NCBI GenBank assembly: GCA_003543635.1
Contig: DNAE01000147.1
Coordinates: 1-10,921, forward strand
DNA from: Clostridiales bacterium
Lineage (GTDB): Bacteria > Bacillota > Clostridia > Saccharofermentanales > Saccharofermentanaceae
Reading direction: 5' to 3'
Length of the DNA stretch: 10,921 nucleotides
This document shows, one piece after another, positions 1-6,401 of the stretch (position 1 is its first letter; the number at the start of each line of letters is the position of its first letter). The notes under the pieces are model-generated. The model did not search any database, had not been told where the DNA came from, and saw nothing but the letters and a program-made list of their open reading frames with translations. A program made the position numbers and the translations under genes.

Positions 1-185
1 CCCTGCATGTATTCGTATCTGACGACGGCTCCCGCCTCCCGGGCGATCTTGTCGGTTCCGTCGGTGGAGTTGTTGTCGTAAACGTAGATGACGGCCTCGG
101 GAAGGGCTGCCTTGAAATCGGAAACGACCTTTCCTATGGTCTTGCTCTCGTTATAGCAGGGTATGAGTACGGCGATCTTATCCAT
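1..185 (-). CDS. GT2 glycosyltransferase, polyprenyl/DPM1-like type, partial (N-terminal 61 codons)
   Basis: The gene starts at an ATG at 185 and runs off the left edge, so only its N-terminus is seen. It opens with MDKIAVLIPCYNES, then a VYDNNSTDGT segment. These are the first beta strand and the nucleotide-binding region of a GT-A fold in family GT2. The CYNE and DNNSTDGT wording resembles dolichyl/undecaprenyl-phosphate sugar synthases more than the repeat-unit GT2 enzymes elsewhere in this locus. Such enzymes charge a lipid carrier with one sugar for later transfer outside the membrane. The start overlaps the end of the ATP-grasp gene by 8 nt (ATGGATAA), and a GGGAG element lies 9 nt upstream inside that gene, so translation is probably coupled. 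Family GT2 is firm. The lipid-carrier role is inferred, since the metal-binding DxD motif and any C-terminal membrane helices lie outside the window. Confidence 0.85.
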   Translation of the reverse strand, partial: MDKIAVLIPCYNESKTIGKVVSDFKAALPEAVIYVYDNNSTDGTDKIAREAGAVVRYEYMQ

Positions 186-1326
186 TTTCGCCATCTCCCA
201 GGTAGCTTTCCAAGCGTTCCCTATCATCCGATCTCATTATGAAATAACCGTGTCTGTTGGAACTGTCCGTGACTACTCCCTCGGTATCCTCGTCGATCTC
301 CGAGGCGATGACGATATCCTTATCCTGACCCATGACCCGATCGTAGAGCTTGGCATCCTGCCCGTTCATGATGAACCTGACGGCGGCGTTGCACTTCTCT
401 CCCCTTGAAAGGTCCGGCTTCCTGCCCAAGGCGGTGTCGATGACCGCACGGACGAAGTCCACTCCGGTGGAAAGATACACCAGGTCGCTTCCGATGAAGT
501 CGCCCCCCATCCTTCCGCCGATCTCGATGATCCTGACAACGCCCTCATCGGAGATCTTAAGCTCCGTATGGGAAGCGCCGTTGGTGATCTTCAGGCTGTC
601 CAGGGCATGGGTAACGATCTTTCTGATCTGTTCGTATGTGAAATTGATCTCCTTCGCGGGTTCGATATGACCCGTCTCGATGAAGTGGGGAGATCCCGTG
701 GTATATTTGCGCGTTATGGTTATCACGTCGTGCTTACCCTGATAGGAGAAGGATTCCACGCTGTATTCGATACCCTCGGCGAACTCTTCCACGAGGGCCT
801 CCTTGGAGAAGCTTTCCCCCATGGCGGCCTTCACCGCATCCGCAAGGCCTTCGGGGCCCTTGAGCTTCGTTATTCCGCGGCTTCCGGACCTGTCGGTGGG
901 CTTTACGATAACGGGGTATTGCAGTTCCAGTTTGAGGGCCTCCTCCACGCTTCCCACGAGAACGCTCCTGGGGGAGGGATCGCCGTTCTTCTCGAAGGCA
1001 AGTCTCATGAGGTGCTTATTTGTGGATATGGAGGTGCACTCCTCCGAGTTACCCACAAGGCCCATCTCATTTGCGACGTGATTTACGGTTACGGTGGCAA
1101 GGTCAGATGCTATGGTGCATATGCCGTCGATGCCGATCTCCTTACACTTGGCAAGGATCTCCTCCTTCTCGACTATGCTTATGGGGTAGAAATGATCCGC
1201 ACTCTTCTCCCCGGGTGCATCCCCCGTCTTCCAAGCGAAAACATGGGTCTCGATCCCCATCTCCTTGGCTTTTCTTATAAGGGGCTCCTGGAGATAGGAT
1301 GCTCCGATGATTGCAAGTTTAACCAT
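178..1326 (-). CDS. ATP-grasp domain carboxylate-amine ligase-like protein
   Basis: This is a 382-residue ATP-grasp enzyme. Residues 1-100 form a Rossmann-like pre-ATP-grasp domain (VKLAIIGASYLQEPLI at 2-17). The ATP-binding part has YPVIVKPTDRSGSRGI (137-152) with Lys142 and a flexible glycine/serine loop, and a hinge VEEF (179-182). The magnesium site reads HTELKI (253-258) then IIEIGGRMGG (266-275), with Glu255, Glu268 and Arg272 where most relatives have E-x-NPR. The key residues are present, so it is probably active. The family forms an acyl-phosphate from a carboxylate and ATP, then joins an amine or similar nucleophile. In a polysaccharide locus it could amidate a uronic acid or attach an amino acid, but the substrate cannot be read from sequence. 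A GGAGG site (1333-1337) lies 6 nt before the ATG. It overlaps the next gene by 8 nt and may have its own promoter (1359-1385). Confidence 0.9.
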   Translation of the reverse strand: MVKLAIIGASYLQEPLIRKAKEMGIETHVFAWKTGDAPGEKSADHFYPISIVEKEEILAKCKEIGIDGICTIASDLATVTVNHVANEMGLVGNSEECTSISTNKHLMRLAFEKNGDPSPRSVLVGSVEEALKLELQYPVIVKPTDRSGSRGITKLKGPEGLADAVKAAMGESFSKEALVEEFAEGIEYSVESFSYQGKHDVITITRKYTTGSPHFIETGHIEPAKEINFTYEQIRKIVTHALDSLKITNGASHTELKISDEGVVRIIEIGGRMGGDFIGSDLVYLSTGVDFVRAVIDTALGRKPDLSRGEKCNAAVRFIMNGQDAKLYDRVMGQDKDIVIASEIDEDTEGVVTDSSNRHGYFIMRSDDRERLESYLGDGENG

Positions 1327-1358
1327 GTCGACCCTCCGTCACCGATGTTCCGTAAGAT

Positions 1359-1385
1359 ATTATACTCCCTGTATTTTTGTGTCAA
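1359..1385 (-). promoter_or_regulatory. Candidate internal sigma-70-type promoter before the ATP-grasp gene
   Basis: On the minus strand a perfect TTGACA (1385-1380) is followed after 15 nt by a perfect TATAAT (1364-1359). The 15-nt spacer is short, but an overlapping TAATAT gives a 17-nt spacer with a 4/6 match. The element lies over the last codons of the wzy gene and leads into the 33-nt gap before the ATP-grasp start, leaving room for a short leader that includes the GGAGG site. It could let the ATP-grasp and following genes be expressed apart from the main transcript. Evidence is sequence match only. Confidence 0.5.
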
Positions 1386-2556
1386 CCTTGCCGGCCCGCA
1401 GGGAAGATCCCAAGGTGAACAGGGATGTGCCCAGAAGGACCCAGAAGATATTGTAGTTCAGGTAGAGTATAAGATCGTCCACCAGGGCGTGCACCGCCAG
1501 GAAGACGAAACACGTCATGAGGATGTAGTCCTTCCCCTTATAGGCCTTCCAAATGGTGTAGGTAAGAAGCGCCAGGACCAGGATTGCGAATATGACGCCG
1601 TACTTCTGGAAGAACTGGAGATAGAGATTATCAACGTAAAGGTATTCGTCGGTAACGGGATTGCCGTTTATATCAAGACCGTTACCCACCCAGGGGATAT
1701 CCTCGCCAAAAAGGGAGAAGCCGAAGCGCCTTACGGATTCGTGTCCCAGGGAAAGCCTTCCCCCCAGGGCGGAATCGGCCTTTGCCATCCACCTTACGTC
1801 ACCGTTAAAGAAGATCTGCATGGGAAGGCTCAGGGCCGTTCCTATGACAAAGGAGAAGACCGAACACCAGGCGAGGGTCTTCCTTACGGGGGAATGGATG
1901 AACTTCGGACGCTCGAAGGAATCGACGATCTTAAGGACGACGGAAAGCAGGATCACCGCGTCACAAAGGAGGAAGGAGAGCCTGGAGTCCGTCTTTATAT
2001 AAAGATAGAAGTTAAAGACAAATATAAAGGCGAGCCATATAAAGGAAGGTCTTCCCTTCTTCAGATAGAACATGATCATGGCCGCATTAAGAAGATACGC
2101 GGAGGGGAAGAGGGCATATCTGAACCCCAAAAATTCCCTGGGCCTGTCGCTCTCGGGATCGAATATGTAGTTCTCGATGATCCCTGCTTTGGAACAGACA
2201 ACAGCCAGGATAAGACAGGTCAAAGTGACCCCCAAGGCCACCTTGGCGGTCTTCCTGAAGTCGATATTCCTGCCGCAGAAAATGAAGATGATGGAAGCGA
2301 CGGAACTTAAGACCGACACCCGGTCCACCACCAGGGCAAAGGCGGCAAAGGCCACCAGCACCGCCACTGTCTTCAGGGAGTACTCATTCTCATAAAGTTC
2401 CTTTAACACGAGGAAGAACAGGCACACCAGAAGGATGCCCTTAAACAGAGGACCCTGAAGAAATGAAGAAAAGATGCAGGTACGGCCGATGGCCAGGACA
2501 AGGTACAGGGCCAGTGCTATGAAATAAGGAAGTTCATTTCTCTTAAGTTCAGGCAT
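1360..2556 (-). CDS. wzy: Wzy-type polysaccharide repeat-unit polymerase (integral membrane)
   Basis: This 398-residue protein is hydrophobic nearly throughout, with about ten predicted membrane helices (for example 11-26, 38-53, 62-78, 104-121, 174-187, 196-211, 230-244, 321-337, 344-359 and 366-382). A polar stretch at about 245-320 (DSALGGRLSLGHESV, then YVDNLYLQFFQKYG) matches the position of the large extracytoplasmic loop of O-antigen polymerases and ligases. It also contains a short DSRLS motif (190-194). Wzy proteins join lipid-linked repeat units end to end outside the membrane. Sequence identity within the family is low, so the call rests on topology, loop motifs and context. WaaL-like ligases share this layout, but polymerase fits a Firmicutes-type locus better. 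Its ATG lies within the end of the epimerase gene (8-nt ATGCCTGA overlap), and a GGGAG site lies 7 nt upstream inside that gene. Confidence 0.85.
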   Translation of the reverse strand: MPELKRNELPYFIALALYLVLAIGRTCIFSSFLQGPLFKGILLVCLFFLVLKELYENEYSLKTVAVLVAFAAFALVVDRVSVLSSVASIIFIFCGRNIDFRKTAKVALGVTLTCLILAVVCSKAGIIENYIFDPESDRPREFLGFRYALFPSAYLLNAAMIMFYLKKGRPSFIWLAFIFVFNFYLYIKTDSRLSFLLCDAVILLSVVLKIVDSFERPKFIHSPVRKTLAWCSVFSFVIGTALSLPMQIFFNGDVRWMAKADSALGGRLSLGHESVRRFGFSLFGEDIPWVGNGLDINGNPVTDEYLYVDNLYLQFFQKYGVIFAILVLALLTYTIWKAYKGKDYILMTCFVFLAVHALVDDLILYLNYNIFWVLLGTSLFTLGSSLRAGKVDTKIQGV

Positions 2557-3610
2557 CAGCCGTCTCCCTTATCACGGACACGGTGTGAAGGAGCGATGTT
2601 TTCGCGTCGAACCCGGGCTGCCATCCGAGTCCCATGAGCTTGGAAGGATCAAGGGTTGCCTTGGTGGCCTTGGAATAACCGGCCTGTTCCCTCTCGTCGG
2701 GAAGCTCGAACACCACACGGGTACCCGCGGACTCCGCCAGAGTCGCGGCAAGATCCGCCAAAGTTATATCCAGATCGGGATTTGCTATGTTATAGGCGCC
2801 GCCGGTCTCTCCCTTATCCATTACGCAGAGGATACCCGTTACGGAATCCGCCACATAGGAATAGGAGTAGAGCTGGTCGCCCTTGGATTTAAGGACGATA
2901 TCCTCCCCGGCCGCAGCCTTCTTGATGAACTGGGAGACGGCCTTGGTATCGGACATGAGCATGGTGGGGCCGAATACACGGGAAAGCCTGGGGAGCACGA
3001 TATCAAGACCCTTTTGCTTGATATATGCCTGGCAGAGGGCCTCACCGCACCTCTTGCTCTCGGGATAACCAGCCCTTAAGGTGTTGGAATCTATATATCC
3101 GCAATAGTCCTCACGGAACTTGTCCGTATCGCCCCGGTTCTCGCCGTAAACCTCCACGGAGGAGGCATAAACGAACCTTTTTGTCTTATGCTCCACGGCA
3201 AAGTCCAGAAGGTTTAAGGCACCCTTGATGTTGGTGAGGACGGTTCCGATGGGATCCGTCGCATAGGCCACGGGGTGGGTATTACTTGCAAGGTGAAGTA
3301 TGTAGTCCGCATCCCCTTTGATATCGGGAACGGAATCGTTGATATTACATTCGATGAAGGTAAGACCTTCGGAAAAGCTTTCCTCTCCGAATCTCTTATT
3401 CGCCTTCTCTGTTGATCTTCCGAGGGCTACGACCTTACATCCGAAGCCCTCCTCCCTGTTCTTCTTTAAGATAACGTCAATGAGGAAACTTCCGATCATG
3501 CCGGTGGCACCGGAGATGACGACGGTGGAATCCTTAAGGACGTCGATAAAGCCGCAGGAGGCTGTCTTCTTTATGTCTTCCTGATATACGGGGGATTCGT
3601 AAAGTGTCAT
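2549..3610 (-). CDS. NAD-dependent epimerase/dehydratase (extended SDR)
   Basis: This is a 353-residue extended short-chain dehydrogenase/reductase. The NAD(P)-binding glycine motif is GATGMIG (34-40), followed by HLAS (106-109), a catalytic serine in YASSVEVYG (148-156) and the YPESK pair Tyr182/Lys186. RVFGP (211-215) and the C-terminal substrate region are also present. Family members epimerise, dehydrate or decarboxylate nucleotide sugars. The overall pattern is closest to UDP-glucuronate decarboxylase and galactose epimerase relatives, but the exact substrate is not determinable. The start chosen, MTLYESP, has a GAGGGGG site 5 nt upstream. A 23-codon upstream extension in the same frame would run back into the cytidylyltransferase gene and shows no domain similarity. 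It sits 10 nt after that gene, so the two probably act on one pathway. Confidence 0.9.
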   Translation of the reverse strand: MTLYESPVYQEDIKKTASCGFIDVLKDSTVVISGATGMIGSFLIDVILKKNREEGFGCKVVALGRSTEKANKRFGEESFSEGLTFIECNINDSVPDIKGDADYILHLASNTHPVAYATDPIGTVLTNIKGALNLLDFAVEHKTKRFVYASSVEVYGENRGDTDKFREDYCGYIDSNTLRAGYPESKRCGEALCQAYIKQKGLDIVLPRLSRVFGPTMLMSDTKAVSQFIKKAAAGEDIVLKSKGDQLYSYSYVADSVTGILCVMDKGETGGAYNIANPDLDITLADLAATLAESAGTRVVFELPDEREQAGYSKATKATLDPSKLMGLGWQPGFDAKTSLLHTVSVIRETADA

Positions 3611-3615
3611 GTCTG

Positions 3616-3622
3616 CCCCCTC
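3616..3622 (-). promoter_or_regulatory. Ribosome binding site that fixes the epimerase start
   Basis: GAGGGGG on the minus strand begins within the TGA stop of the cytidylyltransferase gene and ends 5 nt before the ATG at 3610. It supports this start over the in-frame ATG at 3679, and suggests that translation of the two genes is coupled. Confidence 0.75.
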
Positions 3623-4343
3623 ACTTGAGCCACTTGTCGGGATCGGCCTTGATGTAAGCCTTGAACAGCTCCAGGTCATCCTTTGTGGTGAGCTTGATAT
3701 TCTTGTCGGAACCGGCCGCGAAGTGGAGCCTCTCGCCGAGTTCCACCATCATGGTGTTCGTGTAGGAGGAGCCGTAGATGCCGATCTCCTTCTCGAAGGC
3801 CTCCTTATACTTCTCCAGGACCTTGCCGTACTTGTATGCCTGGGGAGTGGACACCCTTCTCAAGGTCTCCCTGGGGATATATTCCGTGGTGGTGTCGGGA
3901 TCCTCCTTATTCACCACGAAGATCTGCTCGTTATAGGGAAGGGATGTTACAGCGTTGCCGTACTGTCTGCACTTAACGATGACATCCGTCAGGACGGACT
4001 CGTCCACCAGGGGCCTTATACCGTCGTGGATGATGACCACATCGTCTTCCTTAAGCTCCCCTTCCAGGTTATAGATCCCGTTCCTTATGGATTCCTGTCC
4101 GGTCTTTCCGCCGTTTACCACCCACTTGAGCTTGGTGATGCCGAACTGCTTGGCATAGGCCTTGAGGACATCGTGCCAGCCGTCGATGCAAACGACCTCG
4201 ATGGCGTCGATCTGGGGATGCTTCTGAAATCCTTCGAGCGTATATATGATAACGGGCTTATCGTAGACATTGATAAACTGCTTGGGGATATCCTGTCCCA
4301 TCCTGCTGCCCGAACCGCCGGCGATTATGACTGCAATATTCAT
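3621..4343 (-). CDS. IspD/TarI-family cytidylyltransferase
   Basis: This is a 240-residue nucleotidyltransferase of the IspD/TarI family, close to the usual length. The N-terminal CTP-binding loop is AGGSGSRMGQDIPKQF (8-23), with Arg14 and Lys21. GGKTGQESIRNG (78-89), HDGIRP (106-111), STPQAY (165-170) and IKLTTKDDLELF (217-228) follow in family order. The enzyme transfers CMP from CTP to an alcohol phosphate, giving a CDP-alcohol. IspD proper makes CDP-methylerythritol for isoprenoids; TarI and Bcs1 relatives make CDP-ribitol for surface polymers. The segment SSYTNTMMVE (192-201) has Asn where IspD usually has Asp (TDEAS or TDDAS). With the position in this locus, that argues for a glycan substrate. 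It stands before the epimerase and three genes after licD. A GGAGG site lies 5 nt upstream of the ATG, and a possible promoter lies in the 36-nt gap. Confidence 0.9.
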   Translation of the reverse strand: MNIAVIIAGGSGSRMGQDIPKQFINVYDKPVIIYTLEGFQKHPQIDAIEVVCIDGWHDVLKAYAKQFGITKLKWVVNGGKTGQESIRNGIYNLEGELKEDDVVIIHDGIRPLVDESVLTDVIVKCRQYGNAVTSLPYNEQIFVVNKEDPDTTTEYIPRETLRRVSTPQAYKYGKVLEKYKEAFEKEIGIYGSSYTNTMMVELGERLHFAAGSDKNIKLTTKDDLELFKAYIKADPDKWLK

Positions 4344-4368
4344 ATCTTCCTCCGAATGCCTTTTTCTG

Positions 4369-4397
4369 ATTATATTACACTATTTATAAACTATGAA
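4369..4397 (-). promoter_or_regulatory. Candidate internal sigma-70-type promoter before the cytidylyltransferase gene
   Basis: On the minus strand a consensus TATAAT (4374-4369) lies in the AT-rich 36-nt gap between the upstream GT2 gene and the cytidylyltransferase gene. Exactly 17 nt upstream is TTCATA (4397-4392), a 4/6 match to TTGACA. A transcript starting about 7 nt downstream would have a short leader that keeps the GGAGG site. The tail of the GT2 gene is unusually AT-rich here for this window. It could drive the cytidylyltransferase, epimerase and wzy genes separately. Evidence is sequence match only. Confidence 0.45.
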
Positions 4398-5339
4398 ACG
4401 GTAGATGCCCTTGCCCAGGAGCCTGAAGGCCTTGATCCTGCTCCGGTCCGTCTTGTAGAATTCCGGATACGATTCCTTGAGCTTCCTGTCAAAATCCGCG
4501 AGCTCCCCGGCATGCTCCTTTGTCGCTTCCAGGACCAGGAAGATATAGTACTGATAGTCCGTCATCCTCCAGAGCCTGTACCCCGCGATCTTCTTCATCT
4601 TGGGATCTTCGATCCCGTCGTAGAAGGAGAGGAGCTCCTCCGTGACGCGGATATGTTCCTTGTAGTGCTTGCGGAGCCCCTCGAAGCTGGCGCTCTGCCC
4701 CGCCCTTCCCAGGCGGTATCTGTAAACTCCGATATTCTCGAAAAGCACCGTATCGACGTTCACCAGGGACTTGATGAGATATTCGATATCCGTGTAGAAA
4801 CACTTCTCCAAGATCTTAAACTTACCCTTTATGAGCTCCGTCTTAAAGGTGCAGGCGTGCATCGCCATGGTGAAATCCACTTCGATGTCCCTTATGTTAA
4901 GGACCTTGCCCGTGGGGAGGCCCTCTTTTACCTTCACGTGCTCGATCTCCCTGTCCGTCTCGTCCTCGAAGCTCACATACTCCGTGTAGATGAGATCCGC
5001 ATCGGTCTTCTCCAGAAGATCCAGGAGCTTTTTAAGCTCGTCCCTGTCGAAGTAATCGTCGCCGTCCAGGAGCTTAAAGTACTTTCCCTTCGCTTCTGAG
5101 ATGCCTCTGTTGACGGTGGATCCCCATCCTCCGTTTTCCTTATCGATGAGCCTTATGGTCCCCTCATATTCTTTTTCGTAACGTCCGGCGATCTCGGGGG
5201 TCTCATCCTTGGAGCCGTCATTTATTACCAGGACCTCCACCCTGTCCCTTATGTCGGGATCCGTGAAGCTTTCCAATGTCTTCTCGATATATCGCGCCAC
5301 GTTATAGGCGGCTATGGATACGGTAAGTGTCTTTTCCAT
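4380..5339 (-). CDS. GT2 family glycosyltransferase
   Basis: This is a 319-residue GT-A enzyme of family GT2, of usual length. It has the N-terminal strand VSIAAYNVARYIEKTLESF (7-25), LVINDGSKDET (37-47) for nucleotide binding, ENGGWGSTVNRGI (68-80), and the metal-binding DGDDYF (92-97). The C-terminal half, from about residue 150, is alpha-helical and acceptor-specific. No membrane helix is seen, so it probably works at the inner face of the membrane, adding one sugar to the lipid-linked repeat unit. The donor and linkage cannot be told. It begins 5 nt after the GT-B gene, and its GAGGAG site is formed by the last two glutamate codons and stop of that gene, a sign of coupled translation. The next gene follows after a 36-nt gap. 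Confidence 0.92.
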   Translation of the reverse strand: MEKTLTVSIAAYNVARYIEKTLESFTDPDIRDRVEVLVINDGSKDETPEIAGRYEKEYEGTIRLIDKENGGWGSTVNRGISEAKGKYFKLLDGDDYFDRDELKKLLDLLEKTDADLIYTEYVSFEDETDREIEHVKVKEGLPTGKVLNIRDIEVDFTMAMHACTFKTELIKGKFKILEKCFYTDIEYLIKSLVNVDTVLFENIGVYRYRLGRAGQSASFEGLRKHYKEHIRVTEELLSFYDGIEDPKMKKIAGYRLWRMTDYQYYIFLVLEATKEHAGELADFDRKLKESYPEFYKTDRSRIKAFRLLGKGIYRFIVYK

Positions 5340-5344
5340 TATCT

Positions 5345-6397
5345 TTACTCCTCATTTACGATGAAGCGGTTTTGCTTAAGGATGTTATCCCACAGGAACT
5401 GATCGGAGATCTGCTTTGCCCTCTCTTTTTTGGCGGCGATCGAGGATCCGTCAAGGGAGGATATGATCTCGCTCCAAGAATCCAGGACCCCTCCCCAGCC
5501 GATGTCCCTTATCTCGTTTATCTTGTTGAATTCCGAGACGGGGGTGGACAGCACCGGAATGCCCGCCGTCAGATAGAAGGAGAGCTTGGTGGGATAGGCG
5601 AGGTTATAGTAGAGCCTCTCGTTATCGTAGGGGATAAGTCCCACGTCACACCCGGATACGATGTTGTGGGCCTCCTCCTCGGGAAGAGCACCCAGATAGA
5701 TCATGTTATCCTTGAGGATATCCCGGGTCCATTCCCCCTCGGGACCCATTAATATCAGCTTTTTATCGGGATCTTCGGGGAAGTTCCCGATCATCTTCTC
5801 GATGCTCCTGCCCTTATTTAAGGTACCCGAGTAAACGAAAAGCGTCTCTCCCTCCTTCTTCTCGAAGGGAAGAGGAGATGTCCCCGTCACCTTATTTCCT
5901 CCGTTTATGCAAACGTCGGTCCTCTCAAGGGGGATATCGAAATGGGATACCGCGTATTCCCTCATGGAGGAGGATGCGAAGATAAAGTCCGCGGGAAGGG
6001 CGAAGAATTCCTTCTCCACATCCCTCATCCTGTCATGGTCGTAACGGTATATCTCCAGGTCCTTGGCCTGTTCGTACTTGATGTCGGCTATATCGAAGAT
6101 CAGCTTCTTACCCTTGATAAGGCGGAACCAGATATCGGTAATGAGCTTTCTCTTTTTGTCCTTCTGAAAGATATCGAATCCCACCTCGGGATAGATATAT
6201 ATGAGGGTCTTGTTCCCCGCAAAGAGCAGATAGGCAAAATGCTTCAGTATGCGGAGCTTGCTCTTGGGAAGATAGAGCCTTTTTATACCCTTGATGTTTC
6301 CCAGAACATAGCGTCTGATCGCCATGGCGCGGGAGGCTCCCCCCTCGTCTATCCTATGGTCGTCATCGTGTATGTCGATAAGAACGTATCTTTCCAT
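5345..6397 (-). CDS. GT-B fold glycosyltransferase (GT4/Gtf3-like)
   Basis: This 350-residue protein is of the size of single-chain GT-B enzymes. The N-terminal half holds KKLIFDIADIKYE (97-109). The C-terminal donor domain shows LFVYSGTLNKGRSIEKMI (186-203), KLILMGPEGEW (213-223), CDVGLIPYD (250-258) and KLSFYLTAGIPVLSTPVSE (271-289). The last segment corresponds to the sugar-nucleotide-binding helix of GT4-like enzymes. The wording is also like the Gtf3 / galactofuranosyltransferase-type family, but I cannot separate the two without a search. It should transfer one sugar to the growing lipid-linked oligosaccharide in the cytoplasm. The N-terminus MERYVLIDIHDDDHRIDEGGAS (1-22) suits an acceptor-binding Rossmann domain. 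It follows the upstream GT2 gene by 4 nt, with an AAGGTGAG site. Confidence 0.85.
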   Translation of the reverse strand: MERYVLIDIHDDDHRIDEGGASRAMAIRRYVLGNIKGIKRLYLPKSKLRILKHFAYLLFAGNKTLIYIYPEVGFDIFQKDKKRKLITDIWFRLIKGKKLIFDIADIKYEQAKDLEIYRYDHDRMRDVEKEFFALPADFIFASSSMREYAVSHFDIPLERTDVCINGGNKVTGTSPLPFEKKEGETLFVYSGTLNKGRSIEKMIGNFPEDPDKKLILMGPEGEWTRDILKDNMIYLGALPEEEAHNIVSGCDVGLIPYDNERLYYNLAYPTKLSFYLTAGIPVLSTPVSEFNKINEIRDIGWGGVLDSWSEIISSLDGSSIAAKKERAKQISDQFLWDNILKQNRFIVNEE

Positions 6398-6401
6398 GAT
6401 C

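Noticed and set aside
1327..1359. Terminator in the gap after wzy
   Set aside because: No GC-rich hairpin followed by a T-run is visible on the coding strand. The same holds for the gap at 4344-4379.
568..2310. A 580-codon open frame on the plus strand across the ATP-grasp and wzy genes
   Set aside because: It is the exact codon-aligned complement of two minus-strand genes that share a frame. It stays open because TTA, CTA and TCA codons are rare in them. The translation has no recognisable domain.
3611..3679. A 23-residue N-terminal extension of the epimerase
   Set aside because: It overlaps the cytidylyltransferase coding region, has no family similarity, and a strong GAGGGGG site marks the start at 3610.
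3621..4343. Housekeeping IspD of the MEP isoprenoid pathway
   Set aside because: It lies inside a surface polysaccharide operon next to an SDR and near licD, and an Asp usual in IspD is replaced by Asn. It is not fully excluded, because I cannot check the rest of the genome.
3609..5099. A 496-codon open frame on the plus strand opposite the cytidylyltransferase and GT2 genes
   Set aside because: Same cause: it is codon-aligned with both minus-strand genes, which have clear family motifs, and it has no motif of its own.
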